NCBI GenBank assembly: GCA_032191485.1
Contig: JAVDOI010000019.1
Location: 3,095,612 to 3,159,611, forward strand
Direction: 5' to 3'
DNA length: 64,000 bases
Source of the DNA: Leptoclinus maculatus
Taxonomy: Eukaryota; Chordata; Actinopteri; Perciformes; Stichaeidae
The stretch's first letter is position 1, and each line of letters starts with the position of its first letter. Below, piece after piece: positions 23,194-34,930 of this stretch. The translations under genes and the position numbers were made by a program. A model generated the notes under the pieces. That model made no database searches. It was not told the DNA's origin and was given only the letters and a program-made list of their open reading frames with translations.

Positions 23194-23225
23194 AGCTTGG
23201 GGCAGGAAAAAAACTGCCCCAAGCT
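23194..23225. repeat. 12-bp-arm hairpin inside hAT element
   Basis: AGCTTGGGGCAG pairs with CTGCCCCAAGCT around an A-rich 8-base loop. The GGGGCAGTTTTTCC word recurs near 23321. Confidence 0.9.
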
Positions 23226-23494
23226 GAATCTATTTGAGGACGCTGATTGGCTGAATTGTATGTCACTCATTTATATCTTTACTCAGCATTGGCTAAACTG
23301 CTTTATAGACCCGCCTCTTTGGGGCAGTTTTTCCAGCGCCCCAGCCAGCTGAGACGTGCACACACAGAGAGGAAGAGCAGACAGGCAGAGAGGACAAGCA
23401 GGAAAAGCATATATTTACCGCAGATATCATATTTTACACATATTACTGGGTGATTCCATGTTTCAAAAACACAAATATTGACAATTTGTATAGT

Positions 23495-23564
23495 TTATTT
23501 TTATTTTAAATTTTATTTTTATTTATATTTTTATTTTTATTTTTATTTTTATTTTTATTTTTTG
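23495..23564. repeat. (ATTTTT)n low-complexity repeat
   Basis: Imperfect ATTTTT units near the right end of the hAT element. Confidence 0.9.
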
Positions 23565-23616
23565 TAGCTCTAGGGGGGGCGGCGCCCTAGCGCCCTCTAT
23601 GGACCAGCCGCCACTG

Positions 23617-26600
23617 GTTTGAATTAAAAGAGATCTGCTTTAGTGACAATACAACATCTGCAATGACAATTATCCCAGCCGTGTAAGGGAACCTCATATC
23701 AAACTGCTGCATTCGCTTGCTCTATTGAAGCTGTCATTTCAGTCAGCAACGACCATCACATTCACTAACTTTCTCTTCCAAAATGGAGAAAACGTTTGGG
23801 GTAAAAGTAGGCGAATCGATTGCTAACTAGCTCCACGGTTACCAATTTAGCACCGGTAGCCATGCTTTATGGGAGCCACAGTTTGACTGCTCACTCATGT
23901 GATGTTTGTAGTCACCTCCAGTCTGCTGTCTACCGAGCAAATAATCACAGACCAGGAAGCAGTCCACTTGTCTGATGAGAGGCTTGGCGTCTATTCGCTT
24001 AATGATGCCTCCAGGTCACAGTGTTGTGCACAGAAATCAAAAACAAAACAGAAATCCATCACTCAACAGCATGACATGATTCTAGGAGTTGTTTTAGGGG
24101 TATTAACTAGTTATTTCTGTCATTGACTGTCCAGTGGACCACAATTTTTCAGTAGAAATATGTATGGTAGTCAATGGTGAGAGAGAAATCATTTATTTGA
24201 ATCTTGTTTGAATTGTGCCATGAACAGTTTCAGGAGCTGCACAGCAGATTTCATTGCACAATGTGACGTAAAAGTCCCTTTTTAAGATCAGTGATCAGAG
24301 CTAGAAAGTAAAAAAAACAATGTTTGTTTAGCAACTGCTAAGAGTACATGTGACAAAATAATCTCAACTCAAAGGTCCTTTTCCTCGCTCGTAGGCGAAT
24401 GAAAACAGCTGACGAAGAAAAAGCATGTATAGCCGTTAATGTTGAAAGTACGAGCTCGTCATTCATTGTATTTTAGCAGCGCTCAGACCGACTTTAGCCC
24501 GGAGTGAAAAAAACGCAACTCGCTTATCCATCTGAACGAGGCCCCGCAGACGGAATTTGGCAAAAAAAGTGCAGCGTCATCTGCAAAAAAGTTGAGCGTT
24601 GTTTAACTATTGCTGCAACGTGACGTCACAGAATGCTCTGGTAAAATACTGCACGGTAGTCTGGCAAAACATCTAAAAAAAATGATGTGCAAACCCCCAT
24701 ACCAGTCGGACATCTTATAGTTTGGAACATTTTGCTAATTTTACAATTTATCGAACAAACATTGAGAAACAGAAATAATTGCTCACTCTTGTACAAACCT
24801 CTGTTAATGGAGTATAATGTAAACTCATCCAGTGTCTCACTGGGAACACACCACCACCAACCCTAGCAATGATTTGCTGAGGGCTATATTCAGTCTGAAT
24901 AGCCCCACTGGGTGGCATTCTGGGTTGTCAGTTAGTCATAAGGGTAATTGCAACATCCTTCTTTCTTAGTGGGAATCTTCCCACAAGTCTTTCCATCCTT
25001 GTTGTCTCCATCTATTTCTAACTATCTAATAATTCTAAAATGCCTAAAAAAATGACAGAATCAGCGAGCAAAAATGTCTGTCAACATTTCAAACAGAACC
25101 TGTAAATGCGTGGAAAGTGAACATATTGTTGGCTCACTGAAGCTGATTAACAATGCTGTCGTCTTTTGCAAACATTTTGGGCAGTAAGGCAGAAAAAGTC
25201 CTGCTTTCAAGCTGTGATCACCAGCTAATACACGTTTGTTTTGTACCAGGACTGACTGAACCTCACCGCGCGCATGTATTTGCATGCAGTCGAAACTGTG
25301 TGTCGAATCTCATGCTGAGTGCAATCATTTACCCGTCCAAACAGCACCTCAACAGCTCGCAGAGTGACAGGCCCTTTAATGGCAGTGTTTCAAGAGATTT
25401 CAGTCGCCGTTTTACCAAATACGTCGAGTCATGTGGCTGTGGAGTTTTTTTTTTTTAAGGGGGAACTTCTGAGTGATAGTAATGAGCTCTAGGAGACAGC
25501 AGCGCTGCGGTTGTAGCCGGCACGGCGCCCAATTATCCGCCGGCACCTGTCGAAGTCAGTCGTGGCTGTACTGAGTGGGGCCTTCAGACGGCACGAACGC
25601 AGTCCCACACCTTCTTTCTACTGTATGTCCTCTACTTTCTTATTATGAGAGTGCGGGGGGGGGACTTGATCGTGAGCAGTCCAGCTCACTAAAGAATGAC
25701 TGAGATCAGTTTGCATCATTTAAACTGGACAGATTCCACTCAGCACTTTTGCCTAATTAGTCAGCTGTTGTTCACCTGCACCAAATGTGCCCTGTTTTTA
25801 GTTTTTTTTGTTAGCTTTGCATGGAAACGTGCATGAAAGAATCAAAATCAATGTGGCAGCAGAGTGGCAAGAAGTGACATACATGTAGCAATGCGTTATC
25901 ATATTCAATATACTTCCATCAAAAGTCTGACTAAAACTATATATTCTATAAGTCCAAATAAGTCCTCTCACTCGGCCGACAGACTCTCAAACACATACAC
26001 ACAATCAGGAAGTAGTTCAATTACAAGAGTCTTACAAGTGAAGTTCTTTGGTAGAAGAGAAATCTAATTGTGTATGTGGATTTACAGTAATGAGGTTATT
26101 ACAGTGCATTTAAGTGCATTGTCTGATTTCCTGATTTCTCTGAGTAATCCGGTTTCTTTGGATGTGGAATAATTTAGGAGACGTCCGGTTCAGGACAATG
26201 TGGCGTATGAACTTCGAGCGTTACCCGACCCTTAGACCGTAGATCTTGATTTTGCATTAAAGTAACATGAAAGTAGTTATTTGTTCGGAGGGATTGAAAT
26301 GACCTGCTTCGACTCAAAGCAGTATGATGTTCTTATAGTGCAGCGAAAAGTCGGTGGGACATTGATGCTGGAGATGGAGTTGGTCTCAGATCATGACGGT
26401 GAACTCTACCTAACCTTAACCAGGTCATTTTAGTTGCATAGACTTAAAGGCACAATGGATTTGTCGGTTGCGGTTTGTAAACAAAACATTCAAAGTTGGC
26501 CCCTCGTCCGCGGCTCAACGAGGGTTACGGTGCTTGCCAGCGGGTGAAAGTCAACCCCAGACTTACTCTGGTTTTGGAAAGAGCTTTGCCCGCTTGGCGT

Positions 26601-27063
26601 TTTGCCTCGCTTATATTCAATTTTTTTAGTTTTTTGGCACTGAGTCTGCCATTTTCCTAGCTTCCTCTTGGTTGTGTGCTTACGATCTGGCACCTGGCCG
26701 TATTTTATAGAAGTTGACGCCCAGAAACGTCCCGAACACAGCAAAATGAGAAACTACAGAACATACAGAGGGCAGGGGTCAAAGACAGACACCGCCGCAC
26801 ACTTCAGGTGGGCCAGAAGTGATCGCGGTGAGGGATTATGTTTGTACGAGTCTATACATTGTTGTCTTACTGCGCCTTTAACTACGTGAGTTGTTTTTGA
26901 GGTGCCGTGACAAAAGTCCCACTGACGTTTAGATATGACATACGTAACTCTGAAATATATCATTTTATAACATGGCTAAACAAATTCAGCCTCTGACTCT
27001 GAAAGCCTTCATTTCCAATTTGTAAATTGTACATTTGAATTCAGCTTCTCTGAGGTGTCAGAC

Positions 27064-27096
<33 letters not shown>

Positions 27097-27880
27097 GCAC
27101 TCTAGTCTTCCCTTATTTTGTTGATAGACGATGTAATAACTTGGTGCAATGTAATAAATTGTCTTAACATGGCTTCAAAATGCAATAAAGTTTTGAGAGG
27201 TAATCAATTCTCCGATAAGATAACATCACGGTATTACATTATCTGCCACCACGGACATAACATAATGTTAAATGATGAGCCAATAACAATATTAACAATA
27301 TTAAGGGCCACTAATGTGCTGAAATTCCTCTGTTTCTTACAACTTGTCACATTTTATGCAGTATTATTATTGCAGTTAGTTGGAGATGTGCTTTAACTCT
27401 GACTTAATTAGCTCTATTATTATCATCCTTTTTTCTTCTTCTTCCAAAGCACAGCAAAAGGCTCACTTACTTATATTTTAAATTGCTGAAATACATCGTG
27501 TAAATGATGAAAAAACTCCCCGTGATAACTATTTAATTCACCAATAATCTGCTCATTGGGCGAGATAATCCCACAACACTGTGTCACATCGTAAGTGTTT
27601 TTGAACCAGTGTGAATGAGGTAAATCACTTCAATGGCATTAGGAACAAAACAACACTATTATTTGAGTATGTGGCCATTTGCAGACTCCTGCTGACCCTC
27701 ACACCACCCCCCCCTCCAATAGCATATACTTTCATAAACTCAGGCGTGAATTGCGCCCTGAATTCTCTGCAATGCGGATTGATTCCTTAAAATGTGGAAT
27801 TTCATATTTTAGCATTCATTGTCATACATTACATTTTCCCTGACTAAAGACGGACCGGGGGCCACCGTGTTCTTAATCAC
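23617..27880. other. tafa2 intron 1, segment 4
   Basis: Non-coding. A CA microsatellite lies at 27062-27096. A CpG-containing patch is at about 25490-25620. No gene was recognised. Confidence 0.75.
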
Positions 27881-28145
27881 TTAAATCCACATGCAATCTG
27901 GCTCAGCCATCTTAGCCAGGGCGGCGGATCCATTAAGGCCCTTCTCATTTCAGAGCCGGGAGCTGCCAAGCCATTAGTTCTGCTATGCTCCGCCAGATTT
28001 CCATATCCCTCCATTTCAGCGTTTTCTGCGAGAAAATGGGGAAAAGTTGCGGATTAATTTGAACTAATCCTCCATTTTTCTATTGGCTTTAATTACTTGT
28101 TCTGGCCTCTGACAGCGTGAATGGTCATCAGCGATAAGTTGACTG
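27880..28145. promoter_or_regulatory. Candidate conserved non-coding (enhancer-like) block
   Basis: The stretch is free of repeats and dense in homeodomain-type cores (several TTAATT/TAATT words, ATTGGC), with an even base composition unlike the neighbouring AT-rich repeats. This is only a compositional impression; conservation cannot be judged from one sequence. Confidence 0.3.
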
Positions 28146-31100
28146 AGCATGGGTCCCATCTTATTGTTAAAGAAAACGGCCTTGTGTTTGTGTTTCAGGG
28201 TATATCGTGAGGCTTTACACACACACGTACGTACGCACATGCACTCACAGACTTTGATTTCTTCACGGAGAGATCTTCAGCTGGCGGTTTTTGTCTCACT
28301 TTTAGCACCACTAGAGTCGGCTCTTGTCCCTTTTGATGGATTTCTGCGGAAAGACCATTTTCTCACTCCGTGGACCTGAAGTGCAATTTAAGTCTCGTCA
28401 CTCGTTATAAACCGACTAAATTCATTATGATTGGACTGAACAGTCGACTGATCTCGGCTGGTTGGAAACTTTCCTGCCGCACTGCTCCGATATTCATACC
28501 TTTGGCTCAGTCCTTGGTGCTTGTTCTCTATCTGCAGTGGGAAGATTGAACACGACTGAGGAAATATGGCCTCTGAGAGCCGCTGTAACCCCCCCCCCTC
28601 CCCCTCCTCCTCAGTTCCCACTTCCACCCCCCAGCAGTCACACAGCATACAAGTCAATGTGACCGCTGAGGCAGAGCTGCCTTTTCATACCGCTAACGTT
28701 CAAAGCAGGCCCAAACGACCCGATGAAAGCAATCTAATACCACAAATTAGCCTGTCACTTAGCCTGGATTATAAGCCTCACGAGGGCCACGGCTAAAATA
28801 ACTTGAGCCTCGTTGTTCTGTGATGTAAAACAGCGGAGCGGGGAGTGTAACCACAAAAATGAAAGAAAAAAAAGGACAGGTGCAATTTAATTTTAAAGCC
28901 TGTGCGCTCTGCTCAATCGCCTTGAGTAATTAAATTGATCCCCCCCACCCCCCCCTTTCCTCAGGCCTGTCCGTCCCGGCAGCCCTCGGCAGAGAGGAGC
29001 CGCCGTGCTTCCGCTCCGACACGCGCGAGAGGTCGACGCGGAAGAGCGGGAGATAACGGGACGCGAGGCGCTGCTGATTTATTGCTCAGGCCATTCGCGA
29101 CGCTTTTGTGACCGCGGCGTAGTAATACAAAGACGTTCGGAATGTGAATACTAGTGTGAGGGTCAGTTATGATAAGCGGGCACGGCTGCCCTCCCTCTCC
29201 AGTTTGTTGTTTGTCCTCACACACACACACATTTATCTAACACAATTACAAGAGCATTTTATTGGCCGTCACATCACTTCAACTCAGTCTTGGTTATAAT
29301 TGAACTAGCCTAAATCACGGTTTCATTGCCCTCTCTGGTTGACGGTTTCCGGTCTGTTTCACCTCTAGCTGTGGTAAGAAGAGAGCTTTGTTGTACCTTT
29401 AAGTACACCCAATAGTGATGTCACGGTGTACTGACACAGTCTGGAGTACAGAGCTACATCACTGCAGCGACGTGATTTCAAGTTGAGGGGAAAAAATGAC
29501 AGCATTTAAGTTGCACTTTGAGGGAAACACAGTGAATCAAATATTATTTTCATAGTTCTGGCATCATTTCTATCATTTCTTAACATGTGCTCACTAGGGC
29601 TGTAGAAGAATCTGACATTTTTAATTTAGAAAAAGACTCAAACTGTCAACAACAGCTCATTGCACAAGGGAACTGCACAAAGACCTATTCAACTTCTTTG
29701 CAGCCAAGTTGTTGTGTTTCTAGATCCCAGCAATTAACCTGATATCACTGACAGGAACGATGGCCAAAACTACTTCAATTAAAATATTAAAATGAATTCA
29801 ACTATAGACACTTGGAACAATCCCCCACTTCAACAGAAATCTTTCAGTTTATACACGCTAGTGTTGGGGCAAAGTATAAAACAGGAGCCACTAACGCTGG
29901 ACTGGTTTGTTGACTAGTTACTGCGCATGTGCGCCAAAAATAAGTTCGCTGAATTCAGGTTTCAAAATAAAACATGTATTTAATAACAAATGCAATCTGA
30001 ATTAACTATCGATAGTAAAATGCTCTCGAGAACAGCTTTCACACACACTCCAAACAGGAAGCTTGTTACCTGAAGGACGAAATGTGATGAAGAGACTGAA
30101 ATAAACATTTGAATCTCCTTTCATAGTCCGTAAAATATCTGTCTCAAATACTATTGGCTAAATCCAGCTGACTCCTCCTAGCCTTAGTCAGCTGACTCCC
30201 TCAAACAAAGCTCTTTATACTGCAGAAAAGACAGGGGGGTCAAATCGTCATAAAAACTGCAGGTGAGCCAATCGGTGTTACTCAAACATTTGATCATCTT
30301 GGCCACTGTCCTGAACCAATCGATGCCTTGCTTTTATTTACAACCATTTGGCTGTACTCCGATTCCTCTCTGCTTCTTCTGTAGCCTTCACAGCTGGAGA
30401 CGTCCTTTGAAGCTCATCTCTGCATTGTCCTCTCCGCATTCCTGCTGCCTTTTATGACTCTCTGTCTTCCTGTCTCCAATGCTCCTCACTTCATGTTGAA
30501 TGAAGATATCCCTAGATATTCTCTAAATCTGACCCTATCTGACCTTTTATACTTCCTTTCTTACAGTGTTCAATACTTTTATGGCTTATACATATGGCTT
30601 AATACATTCAATGTGTCAATATACTGTAATATAATATCCTCTATTTGTAAACCTCCTGTAAACATACTACATCTCATAGATAAATATATTGCAACACTTT
30701 AACCCATCGTAACATTCTTATTATTTTGACACTTCTATTCACCATAAGAGGTGCTAATCATCATACTAAACTAATTCTAAAACTAAAATCCCACTAATTC
30801 TATCTTTAATACTGAAATCCTCCACACTAGCATTGATTTATTTCGATCCTTCAACTTCAATTGAAGCTCAATCTAACACACTTTAAATAACACTTCAACT
30901 CCTTTCAGCACTTTAACTTCAACTGGTTCTTCATTCAGTGCTCACATTTAAACTTCTTTTAGCCCATGTTCCAGCTTTTATAATTTAGTTTTAGTTCCAC
31001 ATTTCCGTCAGCCTGCCTCATCTATCTTATTCGGTGTTAACCTACATGTTCCCAGCATGCTTTGCAAAAAAAGTGGTTTGAATATGTTGCAGTCATGCTG

Positions 31101-34100
31101 CAGGTTTTACACAGAAGGAGAGGAAGACAGTGAGAGATTTCCCCAACTGACCCAGACCCTTAACCCAGTCTAGCTGCTGGTCTTTTTTCTTCCTCTGTGG
31201 GTGCATAAATTGGCCTCCATGGCTCCACTTCAATGGTGTTAAACATCAGTGCTAAATGACAGAGAGAGAGAAGCCCTTGGTCTTCACTGTAGATCACACA
31301 TTTTGCTACAACTGTTGTCGCCATTGGTGAAGATGGAACTTGTGCCACTTTGCTCATGGAGTCTCCACATAAAAAGTCACGCGCACATTGGCGCCAACAC
31401 TAAGTCCTAGATGAATCCACATTTTCTTGGCTCTTCGACATAAAACCTGGGTGGGAGGCGTCATTGGCTAACAGACATACCAGAGCTCGGGAGCTAATTA
31501 AGACAGTTTCATAATCGCCTGTCAACTTCTCTCCTGTCGTCGGTGCGGCGTTGAAAAGTTTCATTAAGATGCCTAAAAATAGATTTCCCCCGCGCCCCGA
31601 CACCTCACTCCTCGCCTTTTCTTCTCATCAAAGCGTGCGAGATTCAACGCTATTCATGTTTCACCCCCCCCCCCACGCGCTTATTGGCTGCAACTAATCC
31701 GAGGTGGGAATTTCTGGGTTTTCCGATCGCACAGACAGAAGGTAGTGCGCCGAGGCTGAGCTCGCTGAGCCTGTCACCGGAGAAAGCGTTTATAGTGACG
31801 AGTGAAGACAGAGCTGCAGAGAAGAAGAACAAAATCTAAATAAGGAAAACTGCTCTTAAACACGGCGAGACAACTTGAGAACGCACAACCACTGCTTACC
31901 ATATCACTTAGTGTTCGGCTGTCTTCATCACAGACACGTTCTCACCTTGTTTATATCTGATCACTTTATTCGCTTAACAAAGAGCGAGGCGGCTGCAGCC
32001 TTCACAGATGTTTCACACACGAATATCACAATGTTTTGATTGACGCTCCTCTTCTGTGGCTCCCTTGCTGTTTATTTAGCTTCCACTTTCTTTCAGCTCC
32101 ATGTTGAACCTTAATATAAAATCCTATAAAAACACACCAAGGATGTTGTCATACCAGTTTATACTAAAAAAAAGAAAACACCTTATTTTACTCATAATGC
32201 AGCCTATAATTATTTAGAAAACTTGCCAAACGCTCCTCTGTGTGCTTCAAGGTGTCAGGGACGAAAGGCAAAGAAGGGGCCGAGGGAGAGAAAGTATCCA
32301 GAGAGCATTACGCGTTGACACGTGCAGGCAGCAGACTCAGGCTCTGGCTGTTTGTTTAATAATGATGATAAATGGCGGGCTACCTCGGAGTGTAATGTAT
32401 TCCTATTCTCCCATGTGATTTCTTAAATAGCTTTTCTTCTTCATTTTATTTTTAAAGAGAAGTCCACCCCGCTGTGAATTCGTAATGAATAGCAGTTTAT
32501 GGTGCGGTAGCAGTGATCAGTCCCTCCACGCTGCCGTCAGGATTTAGCTGCACTTTGATTGTGTTTGGGTTGTTTACGCATATACGGAAATGACTTCGGG
32601 CACATTGTGGAGTGGCCCCTAAACGCGACTAATCTCGTCATTTGTTCTGGCAAAAGTACATTTTCTCTTCGGACACGGGCAAAACTCTTGAGACGTAATC
32701 AGCGAAGTCGAGGATATTGTTTTAGAGTCGAGCGAACATTAAAGGCCCTCAAAATCTATTTTCTACATTAGACACATGTGTGTGTGTGTGTATGGTTTAT
32801 AGACCTGAGGTGTGTATTTTATTATTCATTCTTTACAGGATGCAGATAGCAGGTAAAGGCAGGGAACGTTGTGTTTTTCTATTTGTCACTGGTACTATAA
32901 ACTAATGCATACAACAGGGGTTGAGGTTATTATTGTTAAATACTATCTTATGAAAGGTTTACACATAATATTGTGTTTGTGGGTCAATCCGTGTAAATAT
33001 CACTTAATTTGTTGAATAAATAAATAAAGGGTAACACATGCATTATGATGTAGCTGTAAGCTGATTTGTCAACTATAAACTCCTCCCGTGGGAGAAGTGC
33101 ACGATGTCGGGTAAACAAATAATTAATGACAATATCGGAAAACACAGCTGCGACAATATAAAATATGTATTCGAAGGAGATGTTCTAATTATTGAAATAT
33201 GCTATAAACATGTAGCAGTGTGTATGTGCTTACAACTACGTTAAAGTCAGCTGTAAACCGCTTACATAGTGCTCATAAATGCTAAATGGGGGTGGGGGCG
33301 GGGTTAAACCATAATGTAAAAGAAAATAATAAATATTTAAATAACAGATAAAACCTTACATAAAGCAACTAAACGCACTGTGTTTAATGTGAAAACCACA
33401 GTCCTCCTATCTGCCCTCTGATACAGAATGTAATTTCTCTTCTGTTATCAAACTGGGACAAAAGAAGAATGTCATTTAATATTCTGATACATGTAAAAAT
33501 CAAAAAGCCTTTGAATCAGCTCCGGCTCAGCCGAGCCGAGGGACAGCAACAAAAATAAAGGCTCTAGCTCAGGTTGCCATGTCCCGTCATCCCCCCTTTT
33601 TATCTTGAGGAACAACTCCAGTTACTGCCACAAATGTTTTAATAATCATTTTTCTTTGAGGTGTTGAGTGAGACGGAAAAAGACGAAAAACACTGCAGCC
33701 AATTGATCTGAATCAAACAACACATTAGAAACTGCAACGGCGTGAAACAGGGACCCACGAGGCTGAAATCACATCGGACTTCCTGCTGACTCCCGCACAC
33801 CTGACTGGCTGTCAGGTATAAATATAATTTTTCATACATCATTTATATATTCTCCTCCGTGTTGTTCCGCAGTTATTGAGCTGACGCACTCGTCTACAGC
33901 GATGCACAGCGACAGAGGGATTCTTGCACAAGGACACCGGGCTGTCGCGGGGGATCAGACCCGTGTCCTTCCAGTTACAGGACGGACTCCACGAGGACGC
34001 TCTGAGACCACAGTGTGACACCAATATATATACAAAGAGCTGACAAAAACGACACTTGGTGATTCGACCTACTTTGGACCTTGATGCCGTTCTGACGGTT

Positions 34101-34329
34101 TGACTTCATGTCCTTCATGAAACTGTTTGGGATTATGAAATTGGACTTGTTTTGACTTTTACGTTAGTACTGCAGCTTATGGGCCAATAACTGCATTTTT
34201 TGTGATGCACAATTTGTTTCCATTTTGTCGGTTAAGACGACAAGTTTGAGGTGGAAATCAAGCCTCTGAAACTCTTTAAGATCATCATGGGGCATAATGA
34301 TATGAGTTAGTATATATAGTATAGTATAA
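28146..34329. other. tafa2 intron 1, segment 5
   Basis: Non-coding. C-rich runs lie near 28586-28635 and 28940-28960. A CpG-rich patch is at about 28960-29120 and a second near 31600-31830. A long AT-rich stretch runs 30480-31020. No exon, RNA gene or transposase was recognised. Confidence 0.7.
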
Positions 34330-34930
34330 GAGTTCATGACACTTAGTCAGATCCTTTACTTTAATGAACGTATCAAAACCTCAATGTACAAATACTCCAG
34401 TATAAGAAAAGTTGTAAAAAATGTGACTTTGGTATAAAATTCACCAAATACTAGTACTAAAAGTACGACAGTTGGTCTTTGTCCTGATACTCTTATGGAC
34501 CGTTTGTTGGTATTTCCCCTTCCATGTTTCAGCTGGGAAAGTATTTCACATTCAGATATCGGGACAATACAACTGATGTTTATTCATTTATCAGTTGTAT
34601 TGTTTATTACTAAAGGATCTTTTGTATTCAGATCATTTACGCGAGTAGAAGTATCAATACCGCATTGGAGAAAAAAAGTACAAGTAATATAATATATATG
34701 ATATAATAATATCCCAGAGTGTAAACAGCTGTTTCTCCCTGCTGTGATATGCTAAGCTAACTGGCTGTAGCTATGTAGCGTATGGATGTGGATGATTTTT
34801 TCATCCAACACATTGGATAAGAAAGTACATTTTCCAAAATTGCAAACTACTCTATTACTGAACTAAGTACTTAAGTACTGAATATTATTAACAAAACTGA
34901 AAGTATCAAAAAGCTGCAGACTGTCCTCTG
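34330..34930. repeat. Dispersed AAGTACTT-rich repeat region
   Basis: The words 'tacaaatactccagtata', 'aaaagtac', 'aaaaaaagtacaagtaat' and 'aagtacttaagtactg' recur, typical of a widespread fish repeat. A fragment of the 'gctaagctaac' family (copy C) is embedded at about 34722-34780 in minus orientation. Confidence 0.55.

Larger units (their letters stand above)
22562..23616. mobile_element. Non-autonomous hAT-type DNA element with perfect 8-bp duplication
   Basis: The element begins CAGTGGCGGCTGGT and ends with its reverse complement ACCAGCCGCCACTG (14 of 14 terminal bases match). It is flanked by the identical 8-mer GTTTGAAT at 22554-22561 and 23617-23624, the hallmark of hAT insertion. Inside are AT-rich tandem units (about 22784-22926), a strong hairpin (23194-23225) and a TTTTTA repeat (23495-23564), but no transposase frame. 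Confidence 0.93.

Noticed and set aside
33839..34024. Minus-strand frame with tryptophan and cysteine residues (HCGLRASSWSPSCNW)
   Set aside because: It resembles repeat-derived sequence and lacks splice sites or a domain.
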